Positions 1 through 12,754 of a DNA stretch of 64,000 nucleotides are shown in pieces (position 1 is the first letter of the stretch; each line of letters begins with the position of its first letter). Under the pieces are notes generated by a model, which worked only from the letters and a program-made list of their open reading frames with translations, searched no databases and was not told the origin of the DNA. Made by a program: the position numbers and the translations under genes. Location of the stretch: positions 744,001 to 808,000 of the forward strand of contig JACGCK010000002.1 in assembly GCA_014925825.1 (NCBI GenBank). The letters run 5' to 3'. The DNA is from Pholiota molesta. Lineage: Eukaryota; Basidiomycota; Agaricomycetes; Agaricales; Strophariaceae.

Positions 1-1944
1 GAACGAGCCGAGGCCAAAGAAAAGGAAGCCACTGACAGATACAGAGAAAAGGTAAGTTATAAATCGCAAGTTTGACCATAATACTGATATAATTGTTGAT
101 AGGAACGAGAACTACAAATCACTACAGCCTCCGCTGCGGAGCTGCGGAAAGAAGCTGATGAATCACTGCGAAAGCTTCGAGAACTTGAAGAGCAGATACA
201 AAGCGACGACCGAGTAGAGCGCCTAGAGAATTCCTTGAAGCACACTCAAGATCGTGCGGGCGAGTTGGAGTTCCAATTAACAAAATTGAGACAGGTGCTG
301 CTTCTTTTTCTTAGGTTTATCCCAAACATAGAACTAAACAAATATAGGCGCACACATCGTTGAAGGCTGAGAAGGATGCCCTTGAATCCCAGGCATCGGA
401 GATGTCTACCTCGGCGACAGACCTGCAGTCAAAAATATCCGCTCTCGACGCGTCCTTAACGGAGGCCCGTGATAAGCTCCTTGCAGCTGAGAACGAACGA
501 GATGTCGCGTTTCAGGAGAAATCAACATCGCAAGAACAGACACACTCCCTTGAAATGTCAATCAAGGAGCATCAGGAACGGCTTAAGCAGGCTGCAGCAG
601 CATTGGCCACTAATACCCGTCAGATCCAAAGCACCCAAAGTGAGCTGAAGAACGCGATCAGGAGGGCTGAAGATGCCGAGCGAACGCAGAAGAGCCTTCA
701 GACAGAAGGGGAAAGCCTCATGCGGTCGCTGGATGAAATGCGTCCCAAGATTGTGGAACTCACAGGCGCGAAGCTTGATCTCGCTGAGAGGGTGGAAAGC
801 TTGGAGCATACCCTCCGTGGCCGAGATTCGTTCATATCCCAATTGGAAAACGACCTCGGCGAAGCTCGTGATCAGCTTGAGCAAGTCGAAAATAAGTGGA
901 AGACAAAGTTGACAGAGCAAGAGAAAAAACATCGGGAGATCCAGAATGGCAACACGGATATTCAGAAAGCGTATGCCGAACTTCAGGAGGAAATGGATAC
1001 CGCATTGGCGAGCCTACGGAATATGGAGTCACAACGGGCAACCCAGCATCAGGAAGCCGCTCGACGCTTAGAAGAGATGGAACGTCTCACAAACTTGTCG
1101 CAGACACAAGCGGAGGAGCTGGATACCCTACGGAAAGAACTTGATGCGAGAACCAAGGCCCGCGTAAGTACTCGCTGATGTGATGAAATTGCGGCATCAG
1201 ATTCTTACTTGTGTCCTTCAATTGTAGGACGAAGAACAGGATTTCCTGGAACGTGCACAGAATGAGATCGAAACTTTACGCGGCGAACTCAATGCGCGAG
1301 ACAATGAAATCGAAGAGCTTCGAGAAATTGTTAACACGCCTGTATCGGACGCCCCGCGCTCGCTCGATGACGAGCTGCTGAGCTCCATCAGACAACAGCA
1401 TGCCATCGAGCTCTCCGCCGCGACGTCACAGGTCCGGGCGCTCGAGAACACCATCTTCGACAAGGAGAGTCTGAACCACAAGCTGCAGAAGCAGTTTAGT
1501 GCACTGGAGGAGCAGGTCACACAGCTGCGGGCCATGAACGCGCGGCTGAAGAGCTCGCCCATGCCGTCGCGGCCAGCGAGTCGGGCGGTGGAGAGCAGCG
1601 ACCTCCGGCGGTCGTCCTTCGGCTCGCACCGCCCCTCCGCGCCCTCGCAGGCGCCGCTCTCGCGGGCGATCTTCGACCACGGCATGTCGCCGGAGACGCT
1701 GCACAAGCGCAAGGTCAGCTTGAGTATGCTCAAGGCGCGCATTGAGAGCGAGACGCAGCTGCCGCCGTCGCGGGCGCTATCGCCCGTTCACTCGGAAGCG
1801 GACCATTCGCAGGCGCATTCGCACTCGCGGAGATCATCGTCGTTTGCTGGCGCGGGGCCCCGCTCGCCACATCGCTCGCAATTCCTGGATGAATCGCATG
1901 TGTTCTGGTGCAGTTCATGTCGCGGCGACCTTGTCATCCTATGA
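1..1944 (+). CDS. Coiled-coil protein, 3' part (5' end outside window)
   Basis: Four exons read in one continuous frame: 1-51, 103-294, 348-1163 and 1228-1944, joined by GT...AG introns of 51, 53 and 64 nt. About 591 residues are visible, ending in a TGA at 1942. The first ~370 residues are almost pure heptad-type coiled coil, rich in Glu, Lys, Leu, Gln and Arg, with no enzyme motif. The last ~130 residues switch to a Ser/Pro/Arg-rich disordered tail, and the final stretch contains a CxxC pair (FWCSSCRGD). The base composition becomes GC-rich over the tail. This fits a long structural or scaffold coiled-coil protein; I do not recognise a specific orthologue. The gene converges on the minus-strand gene downstream. 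Confidence 0.8.
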
Positions 1945-2783
1945 TTGGAATTATTTCCAGATTGCGCGTTGCGCATGCGCAGAGGCAGGCTCCAGGTTCT
2001 TCCCGATGACTGTGATATAATACATCTACACATCATTACAGATTCTCGCGAATGAGATACATGGTTCTAATCCGTTTTTGCTGCTTCCGTACTATACCAG
2101 ATATCCTATTACACAATCCAACCTCTTTTGCAAGAATAGGCGTGTATGTACGCATGTCAACGATCTTTGTGTCTGACCAATGACCTGTCATGCTATAAAT
2201 CTTCGAGTGCGCCAAACCTGCGCCGCTGCCCCGCAGGTTCTACTATTGATATCGTCTATATACGCACGCCAGACTTCTCAGATTAATAGAGTTGACATAG
2301 TACTGTGCATGCGTGGTCTTCATTCAGGCGACTGCTTGTCTCATCTTGTTGGATGCTCCAGGTTAATGTATACGGCGCAGTCCCGTAGCTGATCTGACCT
2401 ACTTACTACTTTGAATTCAAGGGCTGTTGCATGTCTCGATCCGTGGGTCCACTGCGGTGGTGATATACACCCTCTCGACCGCGCATTCATAACACAATTC
2501 TTGTGAAACTGTGAAGCGCTGTCCTTGAAAGATATCTATCCAATAGTGTACATTTCCATGCAGATAGTAAGTAGGTAGGTAGGTACATCGTCACCAAAAA
2601 ATCATCGCCAATTAAATAGATGGCCTAAAGGTATCACTTGCTCATAGTCAGTTCGTAACATGTGTTCCGTTTTCTTATCCTGTTATCAGTCCGTATTCCA
2701 AACCCAAATCCTAAAAATCCTTCATATCCATGTCGTATGATATCGCGCGTGTCCTATATCATTCATCCGTCCTCGCTTCTAGA
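1945..2783. other. Convergent intergenic region, no gene seen
   Basis: This is the 3' space between a plus-strand and a minus-strand gene. Open frames here are short and have no coding character. A short GTAG tetranucleotide run lies near 2566-2584. Nothing else is supported. Confidence 0.6.
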
Positions 2784-5700
2784 TTAGGAGAACAGACTCG
2801 TGCGCTTCGTCTTCAAAGTGCGCAACCTCTTGAGCAGGTCCTGTAAAGCGCGCCATATTAGCAACCACCCAGAAGAGAAAAGAAGAAAAAAACGGAAACC
2901 CACCTCAATCTCCTCCGCGCGCAGCGTCCCGCGCGCGCCCTCATGCGCCACCCCGTGCTCGATGCTCTCCAGGACATCCGCGATCAGCTCGCGGTAGTTC
3001 ACGCCGAAGAACTGCGTCAGCTTCGCCGCGCGCCGGCGGCGCTGCTGGAACTCCGCCGCGTCCGGCGCCACCGTGAACTCGGACGGCGCGAGCGAGGACA
3101 GGGACGTGCGCGCGGGGAGCGAGCGGCGCCGCTCGGACTTGATGGACGGCGCGAGGGAGAGGCGCCGCTCGACCGCGCCGGAGAGCAGGTCGACGTTGCT
3201 GCTGCCGGTGCCGGGGTCGGCGGGGTCGGCTTTGGCGGTGGTGGTGGTGGTGGGGGGTCCATGAGGGTGGGCGTGGGGATGTCGGTGCTGTTGAGGTACT
3301 CGTGCAGCTCCACGAGCGAGGCGCGGTCGTCCTAAGTATGTGCAGCAGTGGTTAGTTATCACCGAAACCGAAAATATAGAATAAAACACAACGCACTCTA
3401 TCTAATATATCGCCCAGCGAATTCAGCGAATGCTGATAATGCGTATACACAAACGAGTGCCTCGGATCCGTCGCAGGAGGCGACTTTGCCCTCTCTCCTT
3501 CTCTCCGTCCTCGCCGTCCTTGGGTATCAACTGCTTGCTCGACTCGGCCGTGCTAGGGCGGGCGCTCTTCTTCTTCGAGCGCACCTTGGGCAGGTATGAA
3601 GCGGTGCGGTTAGTAGTAAGGGAAGGCAGCGCGCCTAGCATGCTGCTTGGGGTGCTGCTCCCTGCGCTGGATGGGCCGGAAGATGCGGCGGGGTCGCCGG
3701 CGGAGCGTGGGCGCGATATATTGCAGTGCCGTGTGTGATAGAGCGTTTGTGGAGGGGCAACGCCAAAGACCTGTGTCACGATTAGCAGTGATAACCTAAA
3801 CGCATATGCAGTACGCACCTTTTCCATCTTGTGTGCGCGGCGCACATTGATGGCCTTCTCCTTGTCGTCGAGTTCCTCCTTGACCCTCTCCAGCTCGTCT
3901 GGGCGGAATTCCGATGGCAAGATCACCGCCGAGCTGCTTCTGCGGCGCTTGAGCCACGTCTTGCGCGTGCCCGAGGATTCGTCGCCGCCACTGCTCTCGG
4001 AGGACAGCTGCCGGGGTGGGAGGGAGGTGTCGACGGGGTCAAAGCCGAGAACGAGGTGCGCAGGGACGCGCGAGCCCAGGAAGCGATGTAGCTTGGCGAG
4101 CCGCTCGCGCTTGCGCCTGCGCTCTTCCTCCGCGAGATCGTCCGAGGAGAGGGTCATAATGGACTGCATGGACGCCCGCGAGCGCAGGCGGAGGCTCCTG
4201 TACCAGCAGCCCTCGCGGCGCCGCTGGTGCGCTTGGTGGTGTGCCTGGCAGCAGCAGCGGCAGACTCGTCGTCCGAGATATCGATGAATGAAACGGGCGA
4301 CTCGGCCCTGGCGGGGGGCGCCACCTGCGTGCGCGGGAAGGCGGCGTTGTCAAAGTTGGGGCTGACGATGCTGAGGAAGGAGACGTCGTCTGGGGTCAGC
4401 GGCATGGAGTGCCTCCTTGGGCTCGCAGCGGCAAAGTAGGCGACATCCGCAGGTGTGCGACGGGACCCACGCGGGAGGGAGGTGTTGTCGACGAGGGAGA
4501 GGGCAGCGCGGGCACGCGAGAGGGGGTTCTGGGCGAGGACGCGGTTGGCGTCCTGCTGGGCCATGGCGTCTGCGCCGGGGGTCTCGCCGAAGACGCGGGC
4601 GAGCTTGCGGGTCTTGCGAATGAGGTCGGCACGCTCGTCGATATCGAGGAAGTTGGTGGTGGGGGGCCGCTGGGCTGCGGCTGGACCTGGAGGCGGCGGG
4701 GTGCGATTGGGCATGGGTGATCTGGATCTGGACCTGCGGTCGAAGACTGGCTTGGGGGTGGTGGGCAGCGGGGGCTTGGTGCGTGCACGGTCGTCGGGCG
4801 GGGGGTCTGCGAACTGGATGGGGGACGTGGGGCCCGAGTCGCCGGGGGCGTCGTTGTGGAAATTGGTGCGGAGGGGGGAGTAGAGGTCGATGAAGGAGTC
4901 GCGGGCTGAGTTGGGCTGGTTGTAGAGGGAGTGGGGGAGGGAGTGGGTGGAGCTGGCGGCATAGATGGTGCTCGAGATGCTGATGCGCGGCTCGTGCTCA
5001 GCAGTCGATGCCGGCGCGGTGGACCCCGCGGAGTCGATCGACGACACGGACGGGTGCGGTGCGTGGGACAGGAGGGCGCGCTGGCGCTGGCCGGGGTCGC
5101 TCGTCATCGCTGGCGTGCGCGGGTCGACTGCAACAGGGATGCGGCGACCCATCTGTAGCCATGACTGCCCTGCGTCACGGGACCTGCCCGTCCCTGTTTC
5201 CTCTAGCGACGCCCGCCGCCGTCCTACCAGCACGTCCTCCAGCGTCGGCGCCCGGTTGATGTACGGGTTCGCGCTCACCACGCCCTCTCTCCGCTCTGCC
5301 TCGCCGTCCTCGCGCTCCGGCGTCCGTCTCGGGCTCTCCGCCACCGCCCCAGTAGCTCTGTGCGGACTGCGCCCCGTCTGCGGCGACCGCAGCCCCGCCC
5401 CACGCCCCGTTTTCCGCGGCGGCGGCGGCAGTCCCGTGGGCTCACCCTCCTCCTCATCCTTGCCCCACCCCACCGCGGCACCACCCTCACCCGCCCCCGC
5501 CCGCGGCGGCGACAGCTGCAGCAGCTGCGCGCTCCCCGCCCCACTGTGCGTCGACTCCGGGCTGCGCGGCCGTGCGCTGCGCTCGCGCTCCTCCGAATCG
5601 TGCTTGAGCAGGGCGTCCAGGTTCGGCGAGATCACCAGCGAGATCGCCGCCGCCGAGCCCATGCTCTTGGCGCTGCCACTGCTGCCGCCCTTCGTCCCGC

Positions 5701-5806
5701 CGTGACGATGCTGTGGGTGGATATAGTGGTGCGGGTGTGCACTCGCACTGTGGTTTGGGCTGAACGCCGCACCACCGCCACCACTGCTGCCTATGCTCGT
5801 GCTCAT
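2784..5806 (-). CDS. Ser/Pro-rich fungal protein of unknown function with two K-L-x-x-F-x-G motifs
   Basis: The start is probably the ATG at 5806; an in-frame ATG at 5917 is an alternative. A long disordered exon rich in Ser, Pro, Arg and Gly runs to 4266. A 68-nt intron (4198-4265) joins ISDDE to SLRLRSRASMQS in frame. The next exon holds a basic region with KLHRFLGSRVP. Another intron (3771-3818, 48 nt) follows. The last large exon (2904-3331) contains KLTQFFGVNYRELI, and a 63-nt in-frame intron (2841-2903) precedes the final 18 codons. The frame is ambiguous inside 3202-3299: either an extra 98-nt intron or a one-base loss is needed to join DDRASLVELHEYL to SNVDLLSG. The repeated K-L-x-x-F-(L/F)-G element suggests a short conserved interaction module, but I cannot name the family. 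Confidence 0.65.
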
Positions 5807-7580
5807 GTCTAATCCTGTCGGCGATCGTCCAAGCGTCCTGGCAGATATGGCTACAGATACAGTCAATCTGCAGTCAGTCAAAAGAGGGTAGTCAGTAAGG
5901 CGTTTATCCCACTCCATATAATTTGGTCTCGACACCTACCCACACTCCGTCGTCAATTTTGCCGTCCCCAGGCGTAAAGTGTAAAACCGTGAAACCGTAA
6001 TGGCGCAAATGAAGGCAACCCGAAAGTTCAGCCCAAGCTCCAGTATTAGTATGACAGCCGTCGCAGTTCTCGTCGCAATCCCAGTCCAAGCGAGGTGCAA
6101 GTCGAGTGCTCTGCTTCCCTGATTGACGTCCTTCCACCGCCTATATGATGCAGATATGGATGCCTGATGATGGCATTACACCCCACGTAGGTCCATTTCC
6201 CAAGTCGCCGGGCAGCCTAGCTCGCACCGCCTCGCACCATCCCCCGGCCCAGGACCATCGCCTTAATGCCCCCAGCTTCGTCCCCATCCCCATCGCATTT
6301 CATGTAACGTCTATTTCGGGTCTGGGGACTTTGTTAGGCGCAGGCATCGCCTCCCATTATCGTAATCCGTAACCCCTCCACTGCTCTAAGAAATCCTCCT
6401 AATTGTAAACGCCAGGGAAATGCTACACGCGTGTGTGTACACACATCCCGTCAGTGCCTGCTTTCACAATTTCTTCCCAAGTTTCACCCACGGCTCCGAA
6501 CCCGACGTCAACGAACGACATTTCCACCGCAGATTTTCCACCACCTTAACAAGCGTTTTAAGTTTGAAACGCCCACTCTCGTCGAAGGGAGTCGTCTGAC
6601 CTCAACTGCCTCCTACATATCCGTATAAACCAGAACGAGAAAGCCCACCAGCTGGTCCGCATCAACCAATACACAGATATGCGAACACCCCGCTGTTCTC
6701 AGCGGTTCGCACCAAGGCTGTCTACATGGCAACCTCTTGGCTGAGTGCATGATGATCTGTCAGCCTATTCTTGTTATTCTAGCATAAACCTTACAGCGTG
6801 CGCCCGCTGTATATTCAACGTACATGTAACATATACACACCGCACCACCCTGCTCAGCACATGGGAGACCTCGGAAATTATGGCTCTCAGATATTTTAGA
6901 AGCACGAAGAAAAGAAGACGCGCGCACGCGAGCTGAGAGAAGCATGAAAATTTTCTTTTTCTCCCCTGTGCTTCTCTCGAAACGTGTTCTGGATCCGTCT
7001 CAGTGCCGCGGCCATATGCATTGTACTGTACTGTATACCAATGATCTGCTAATGTGCCTTTGAGGACCATAGTTTTACGTGCATTGATTAAGACGCTTGG
7101 TTAAAGATAGTACCACGTACATACACTGCATAGATGGGCGATCATCATGGAATATTTGATAAGATCCTGATGTACTCCCGTTTGTCGAACAGGCAGCGGA
7201 GCAGAAGAAGTCGGGGTGGGTTGAATAGGCGGCGTCGTTTCATCAGTAACTGCCACCGGCAGTAAGTTGTCTGCAAAAGTTTCCAATTCACTCGAAAGCA
7301 CCAGAGCTTCATCAAAAATTATTAAGAAGACCCAAGAGTCCAGAATCCAGGAAACCGGACTCCCCAGGTCGTAAGCGGGTGATCTTCATGGAATAATATA
7401 CAGTGTAGGGTGTGCATGTACGGAGGGGTGTATGTGTAATGTGGGTAGCTGTGCAAGTGACAATAACAATGTACATGATATGAGATGAAAATGCATAACT
7501 AAGAACAAGAGAGGCGCCTGGACCGCCAAAAATGGCCAAGAATAATATAGCGCAAAGGCAAGAATGAGAAGAGTGAACAT
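5807..7580. other. Intergenic region with one unexplained open stretch
   Basis: This 1.8-kb region contains the upstream region of the preceding minus-strand gene and the 3' region of the NVJ2-like gene. On the minus strand a frame stays open from about 7390 to 7101 with protein-like composition (for example DSWVFLIIFDEALVLSSELE), but it lacks a usable ATG and I found no convincing upstream exon. The other short frames have no coding character. Confidence 0.5.
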
Positions 7581-10500
7581 TTACACAGTGGCCTGCACTC
7601 TCCTAGGCGGCAGAGCAGGCGGCGGACCAGGAGATATCGTCGTCTGAGCACGAGGCACCACATCGTCGGCCTCCACCGCCGCTGGTGGCAGAGAATCCTC
7701 CTTCCCAGCAGTCTCCGTCTGAGCCTCCTCAGACCCCGCCTCAGACCCTTCATCCTGAGCCACGCGCCCGCTGCTCTCCGCGTCTCTCAGAGCAACCGCC
7801 TTGAGCGTCTGTGACGCAGAGAACGCGCTGCCATTGCCCTCCGCCGGCGCCGCTGCGGCGCCGATCCCATTCGACGCCGGGTGCATCACGGCGGACGACG
7901 CGCGCGGAGGCAGGGGCGGCGGCGTCGGCCTTAGTAGGGGCTGGGGTGCAGGTAAGGGGGCGCTGCCCGCCGGCGGAGACGCCACGAGACTGCCTCCTTT
8001 TGTGCTCGACCCGCTTTCCTCGGCGGCGGGGGTCCGGGCGAGCAAGATTTCAGGGGCAGACGGGCCCGCTGTATTCCCGCTCGCCGTGGACTGCGTTTGC
8101 TGGTTTTCTCCGTGCGTGCTTTCCGCCGTAGTAGGGCGCGACGTGCTATCGATATCAGCTGGTCCGGATCCTTGGCCCGCGCCAGGGTTCTTCCACAGCC
8201 TGTACACCGTCTGGATCGCGGGATTCTTGAGCATAGCATCAGATGGGCCCGTCGTCGACGACGACGACGACGCCGGCGGCGGCGGCGGCGGTTGCGCGAC
8301 ATGCCCCATCGACTGCACATCCCCGCGGTGGCTCACGTGGATCCCCGGAATCGACATCGTCTTCGCCACCGGCTGCACATGGATCGGCGCGGGCTTCACG
8401 GGCGGCGTCTCCACCACAGGCAGCTCCTGCGCGTCCGTCTCCATATTCACGCGGCCGAGCGACGCGGACGACTTCTTCGACGCCAGACGCGGCGCCGCGA
8501 GCCGCGCGGCGGACGTCACGACTGACGGGTTCGTCGGGGCGTCCAAGTAGACCGACCCGTTCGGCAGCGTGGGCTTCGACACGCTCAGCGCGCGCGCGCG
8601 CGCGGCCGCAGGCGAGGTCGGGCGCGAGGTGTCGGAGCCGTCGTCGTGGTGCGGCGTCCGGTCGCGCTCCTTCCGCTCTGCGACCGCCGCGCGCACTTCG
8701 GCGTAGCTCGTGCGCGCCTTGTTCAGGAACCCGCTGCCCTCGGGCTGCAGCAACGACCGCGGCGGGCTCGTGCTCATTTGGGAGGCGTCGTCGCTCGCCG
8801 ACGCGTCCTTCTTGAAGCCGCCCCAGTTGACACCCCATTTGCGCATCGCCTCCTTCGCCGTGTTGCTGATGGCCTGCTTGTCCGCTGCTGCCGCCTTCGA
8901 CTTCAGCGTGGAGAAGAAGGAAGGCGGGCTCGCCGGGCGTGCTGGCTGCGACGAGTCCAGGCTCTTGCGTGGAGTATTTGGAGCAGATGAGCTGGCGCCC
9001 TGGACCGTGAGTTTAGCGTCATCGTTCTGCACTTGCTTGTCACCCTTGACGGATCCATGAGACGAACTTGATCGTGACCTTTGAGGATGGAGATTCGGCT
9101 TCGACTCGGATGCTGGATTCTCGTATGGCTCTGGCGTGACTGCACGAATGCTCGCTGACTTCGGAGTGGATTGGGATCGGCCGGAATTCGTGGGCTCAGA
9201 TGCGAGGGTGCGGCCACGGATTTCGTCAGGTTCAGAGGTGAAAAGCGAGTGCGGAGGTGGATGTGGAGGGGATGAAGCTACATCGTCACTCTTTGCAGAG
9301 TTGAACCACGATCGTCTCTTTGTATTACTGCGCAATGGGTCGTTGAGGTCATCGATTGCGGTCGCCACGGCGGAAGGTGTTCCATCTGTCGCAGAACGGG
9401 TCACAAAGTTCATGGGAGGTTCGTCAGCGGTCCCATTTTTTGAATCTCCAGAGGAAATAGAACCAGTGTCAGGCAAAGGAGCTGAAGCAACAGACTGAAC
9501 GTCGTCTGGAACAGGAGGTAGATCTGGCGACGGAACATGGGTTTTTCTGCAGGTATCTGAGAATATTCCACCACGATGCTCATATGACCCGGTCTCGAAA
9601 AATGCAATATCATCCATGTTAGGCATGACTATTGACTCTTGCAGCTGTGAATATCCTTGTCAGTGACGTCAATCGATTAATAAAAGCGAATAGCTTACAA
9701 TTTCCTTGAATTTGGATTCGATGGTGCCAAGAATCATACCCCATGTAATTTGCCGGTCGCTGACAATGGGTTCCACCTCCAAAACCATCCGTGGTGTTTG
9801 TGTGAAAGCATACCAGATGCGATTGCTCGGTGGGCGTTTGACTTTTATTAATAGATTTCCTTCCAATTCCTTCAGGACCGCTGCAAGCTCCAACTTCACA
9901 GTATACGATTTAAACCGAGCGCCTAGGTTGATGACAGCAGTGGCTTCGACAGTGATGCGGATTTCACCTTTGTATTTCATGTGGACTTCAATCGAGGCAT
10001 CGCCCTCTTTCGTGAGTTCTTTGAGCATAGGCTTGCTGAGCATCGGTGCTCTGTTACCGACAGAGACTTGTGTGACAGCGATTTCGGTCAGGAAAGCCGG
10101 GCGCTTCACCTTGGAGAGCTTCTTCATTAGCCTCCCGATGATGAACGCTTCTAGATTGTGTGTTCGGTAATGGCTGAGGAAAATGCGTCCAAGAAGCGCG
10201 TTCAGCCATCGCATGGGTATCACGTCGGGCTGTTCGTCCAGGGTAGATATTAGTTGATCCATATGGGTGGGATCGAAGATAGAGCTGAGAGATGCAAGGG
10301 TAGGAGCCTGGGCCGGTTGTTCCGAGGCGTGTATCAGAGCAAAGTACCAGTCCTCCATCTCAATATTTGAGCGAACGAAGATAAACCATGGTGTAGATGG
10401 ATCGTAAGCTTCTTCTCGTGCGACATCCTTGTCCTTCTCTGCCTCTAAGTTCGCCTCTTTCTCGGCGGCGGACGCACCCTCCATCTTCGCCTCGGGGTTT

Positions 10501-11075
10501 TCCTTTTCCAATTGCATCTGTCTTGTGACGCTCGGCATTTTGTCTGGTGTCTCCACGCGAGGTCGCAGACAGATAGCATTGCGTTTCGCAAAGAGCTCTG
10601 CGTCAGGCAGAGCTTCAGGGTAAACGATGACCTGATGACTGCTCAGCTCCACCGCCGCCTCGCATTCGGACATCTCCTCGTCCTCATACAAGTACAGGAC
10701 CTTCCCTTTGAGGACCACATACCACATATCCTTGGGACGAGACCTTTTGGGGTCCTTGGAGCGGGAGTCCAAAAAAGAGCGAACGAGGGTGACATAGCCG
10801 CCGTCGCCTGCGGACTCTTCGAATGTCCGGCGCATAGTCAACCAGCCTTTGCGAGTTCGAGGAATATCGTTCGTCTCGGTCGTCGAGGGCGCCGCCTCTG
10901 CTATGTTCTCGTCCTCCGCAGCACTCGCCTCAAGGCGCTTCCTCGTCCGCTTAGTGACGTCGGCATCCCCGACTGGGACAGAGGTGTAGATGGTGATAAA
11001 AATGACCACGCCAATAACGAGAGGAATGAATGTTAATCCTCCTAGAACATACGCGTAAAGCAGCGCCCTCAGCAT
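7581..11075 (-). CDS. NVJ2/TEX2-like SMP- and PH-domain lipid-transfer protein
   Basis: Two exons (9699-11075 and 7581-9644) are separated by a 54-nt intron with GTAAGC donor and CACAG acceptor; the protein is 1146 residues. An N-terminal hydrophobic segment (residues ~5-30, [20 protein letters not shown]) anchors it in a membrane. A PH-like domain lies at ~75-190 (GWLTMRR ... [17 protein letters not shown]). An SMP lipid-binding domain follows at ~260-459 ([16 protein letters not shown], then the beta-rich part ending FKEI). The remaining ~690 residues are a Ser/Pro-rich disordered tail. This order matches the family of yeast Nvj2 and animal TEX2, which act at ER contact sites and carry lipids such as ceramide. 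The long tail is larger than in yeast Nvj2. The membrane-contact role is inferred from the family. Confidence 0.93.
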
Positions 11076-11677
11076 TCTCTGGAGCGAGGAGGGAAGAAGT
11101 GTGTTGTTGAGAAAGACGGCAGACGAAACGACAGCCTGTCTTGATCAAGACTCCCGTCACCCACAGTGCAAGGTCACGGTGACGACTGTACACGTGTCTG
11201 TGACTGATGTCGGATCCTTTTTGCAATAATTCTATTTTGGTTCCATTTGCCAAGTTCTGACTTCATGAAAACGGACGGGACCAATGACATTCGACACCAA
11301 TTCTATGTACATAGTAAAGGAACGGCAGGTCGAAGTCATAATATGCAGGCTCAGCGGAATAAGCCTGAGTACATATCATTATAATACTTGTACAGATGGC
11401 GACGCGCCTCCAGGACGAAAATATCATATGGATACGGTGGCATGGTGCAGACCTGTAACGCCAATATAACACTGTACGTTTGCTGCACGCAAGTCATTTT
11501 GCGATAAGCCTCCGGGCACGCTTTGTTGAAACGGAGGTAACCACAACCCGGCTAAAGCGAGCCATGTGTATACCAAAGGGGATGGCCGTCGCGCGTCGCC
11601 TTCCTGTAGACTACCAGTAGGGGCTCACGGAGCCGGACCCATAAAGATGTCGGAGTAGCAGTAAGCACTGAGCATGC
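11076..11677. other. Intergenic region, no gene seen
   Basis: This lies between the NVJ2-like start and the 3' end of the reconstructed unknown gene. Open frames are short with no recognisable similarity. Confidence 0.5.
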
Positions 11678-12754
11678 TTATATAACATTTACTGGGGGTT
11701 TGATATTGTTATGGCAAGAAGATCGCGAAGTTCTTCTTTTGAGTGCCAAGGGTCTGGAGAAGAGACCTTTTTTGGTTTGTTCCTTTAGGCTGGGTAGAAT
11801 AGCTTCACAGTGTCCATTCACCCATCTCCACTCGTCAAGTTGAGGAAGAGTTGACGCCGCAAGCATCATTGGAGGGTGTACCTTGTTGAAAACAGGGTGG
11901 GATGGGACAGTGAGCAGGTTCCCAAAGGCATAGTCCTGATAGGGAACACGGCAGGATAGATTAGTCTCTCGTGACTGTGGCGGAGATAGAGTGATAACTA
12001 TTGTTGGAACTGAGGGATGTGGGCTCGTAATAACTAGTGGCTTTGTCTGGGTATCATTAGGTCAGTAAAGACGGCAGGCCGATCAGGAGACGAAAATCCC
12101 TACGGGATGGGAGGACCGCCGGCGCTTTCGAATTGGACGCGTAATTGAATCATCTCGCTGGTCAGAAGCCGTGCTTTCTTTTGTAGTGAGGTTTAAGAGA
12201 CCAACAGGCTAGGGAAAATGACGTTGATTGGTGATGGAATATACTATAAAATGAAATATTTTACTCACCAAAGCGTCTTCAAGAGGATCACGGTCATTAG
12301 ATTCTAGGTCCAACATGAGTTGGGCGACATTATTTAAATCGGAATTAATCAGGCTAGCGAAATTGCTGCAAATGGGAGTCACAGCTCTAGTGCACGCTCC
12401 AGCTGCTCGAAACCACACATTGTTGGGAACAGGGAGAAATAGGCCGCGAAGAGCGTCCAAATCAACTATCTATGAGCAGAGGCAATGTTATCAGCGTCAA
12501 ATGCGCATAATTATTGAAGAAAAACATACTAGTGCAGTCTCCTCGTCTTCAGTTTGGTAGATTGACCGCCCGGATTGCTCAATTCGCACATCGAGCAGAC
12601 GTGTCGTGGACGTTGTAAGGCTGGCTAACATGCCAGAGGAGAGAACCAAAGGACGGTTTACGCTATGAAATGGCTAGTAAAAAATCCCTTTCCTTATGAT
12701 ACGGCAAAGAGGATACGGGAATGAAGGGACAGGATGAGGGTTCAGAGAAAACAT
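11678..12754 (-). CDS. Unknown protein, five exons, reconstructed from splice sites
   Basis: No long open frame marks this gene, but five exons splice cleanly: 12717-12754, 12530-12662, 12269-12469, 12104-12208 and 11678-12046. The four introns are 54, 60, 60 and 57 nt, all GT...AG, and the joined frame is 281 codons with no internal stop. The donors are GTATCC, GTATGT, GTGAGT and GTAGGG. The middle part reads LDALRGLFLPVPNNVWFRAA and continues Cys/Ala-rich. A basic patch RPIRKRRRSSHP could be a nuclear signal. The C-terminal part contains LDEWRWVNGHCEAI and GLFSRPLALKRRTSRS. There is no signal peptide or membrane segment. I do not recognise the family. It is divergently arranged with the DUF6535 gene, 603 bp apart. 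The weakest point is the first exon of 38 nt. Confidence 0.6.

Noticed and set aside
5360..5812. Long Arg-rich plus-strand frames over 3-9 kb
   Set aside because: They are GC-driven shadow frames opposite the Ser/Pro-rich minus-strand exons.
7101..7390. Open minus-strand stretch with protein-like sequence
   Set aside because: No ATG and no convincing upstream exon; it lies in the 3' region of the NVJ2-like gene. Kept only as a note.
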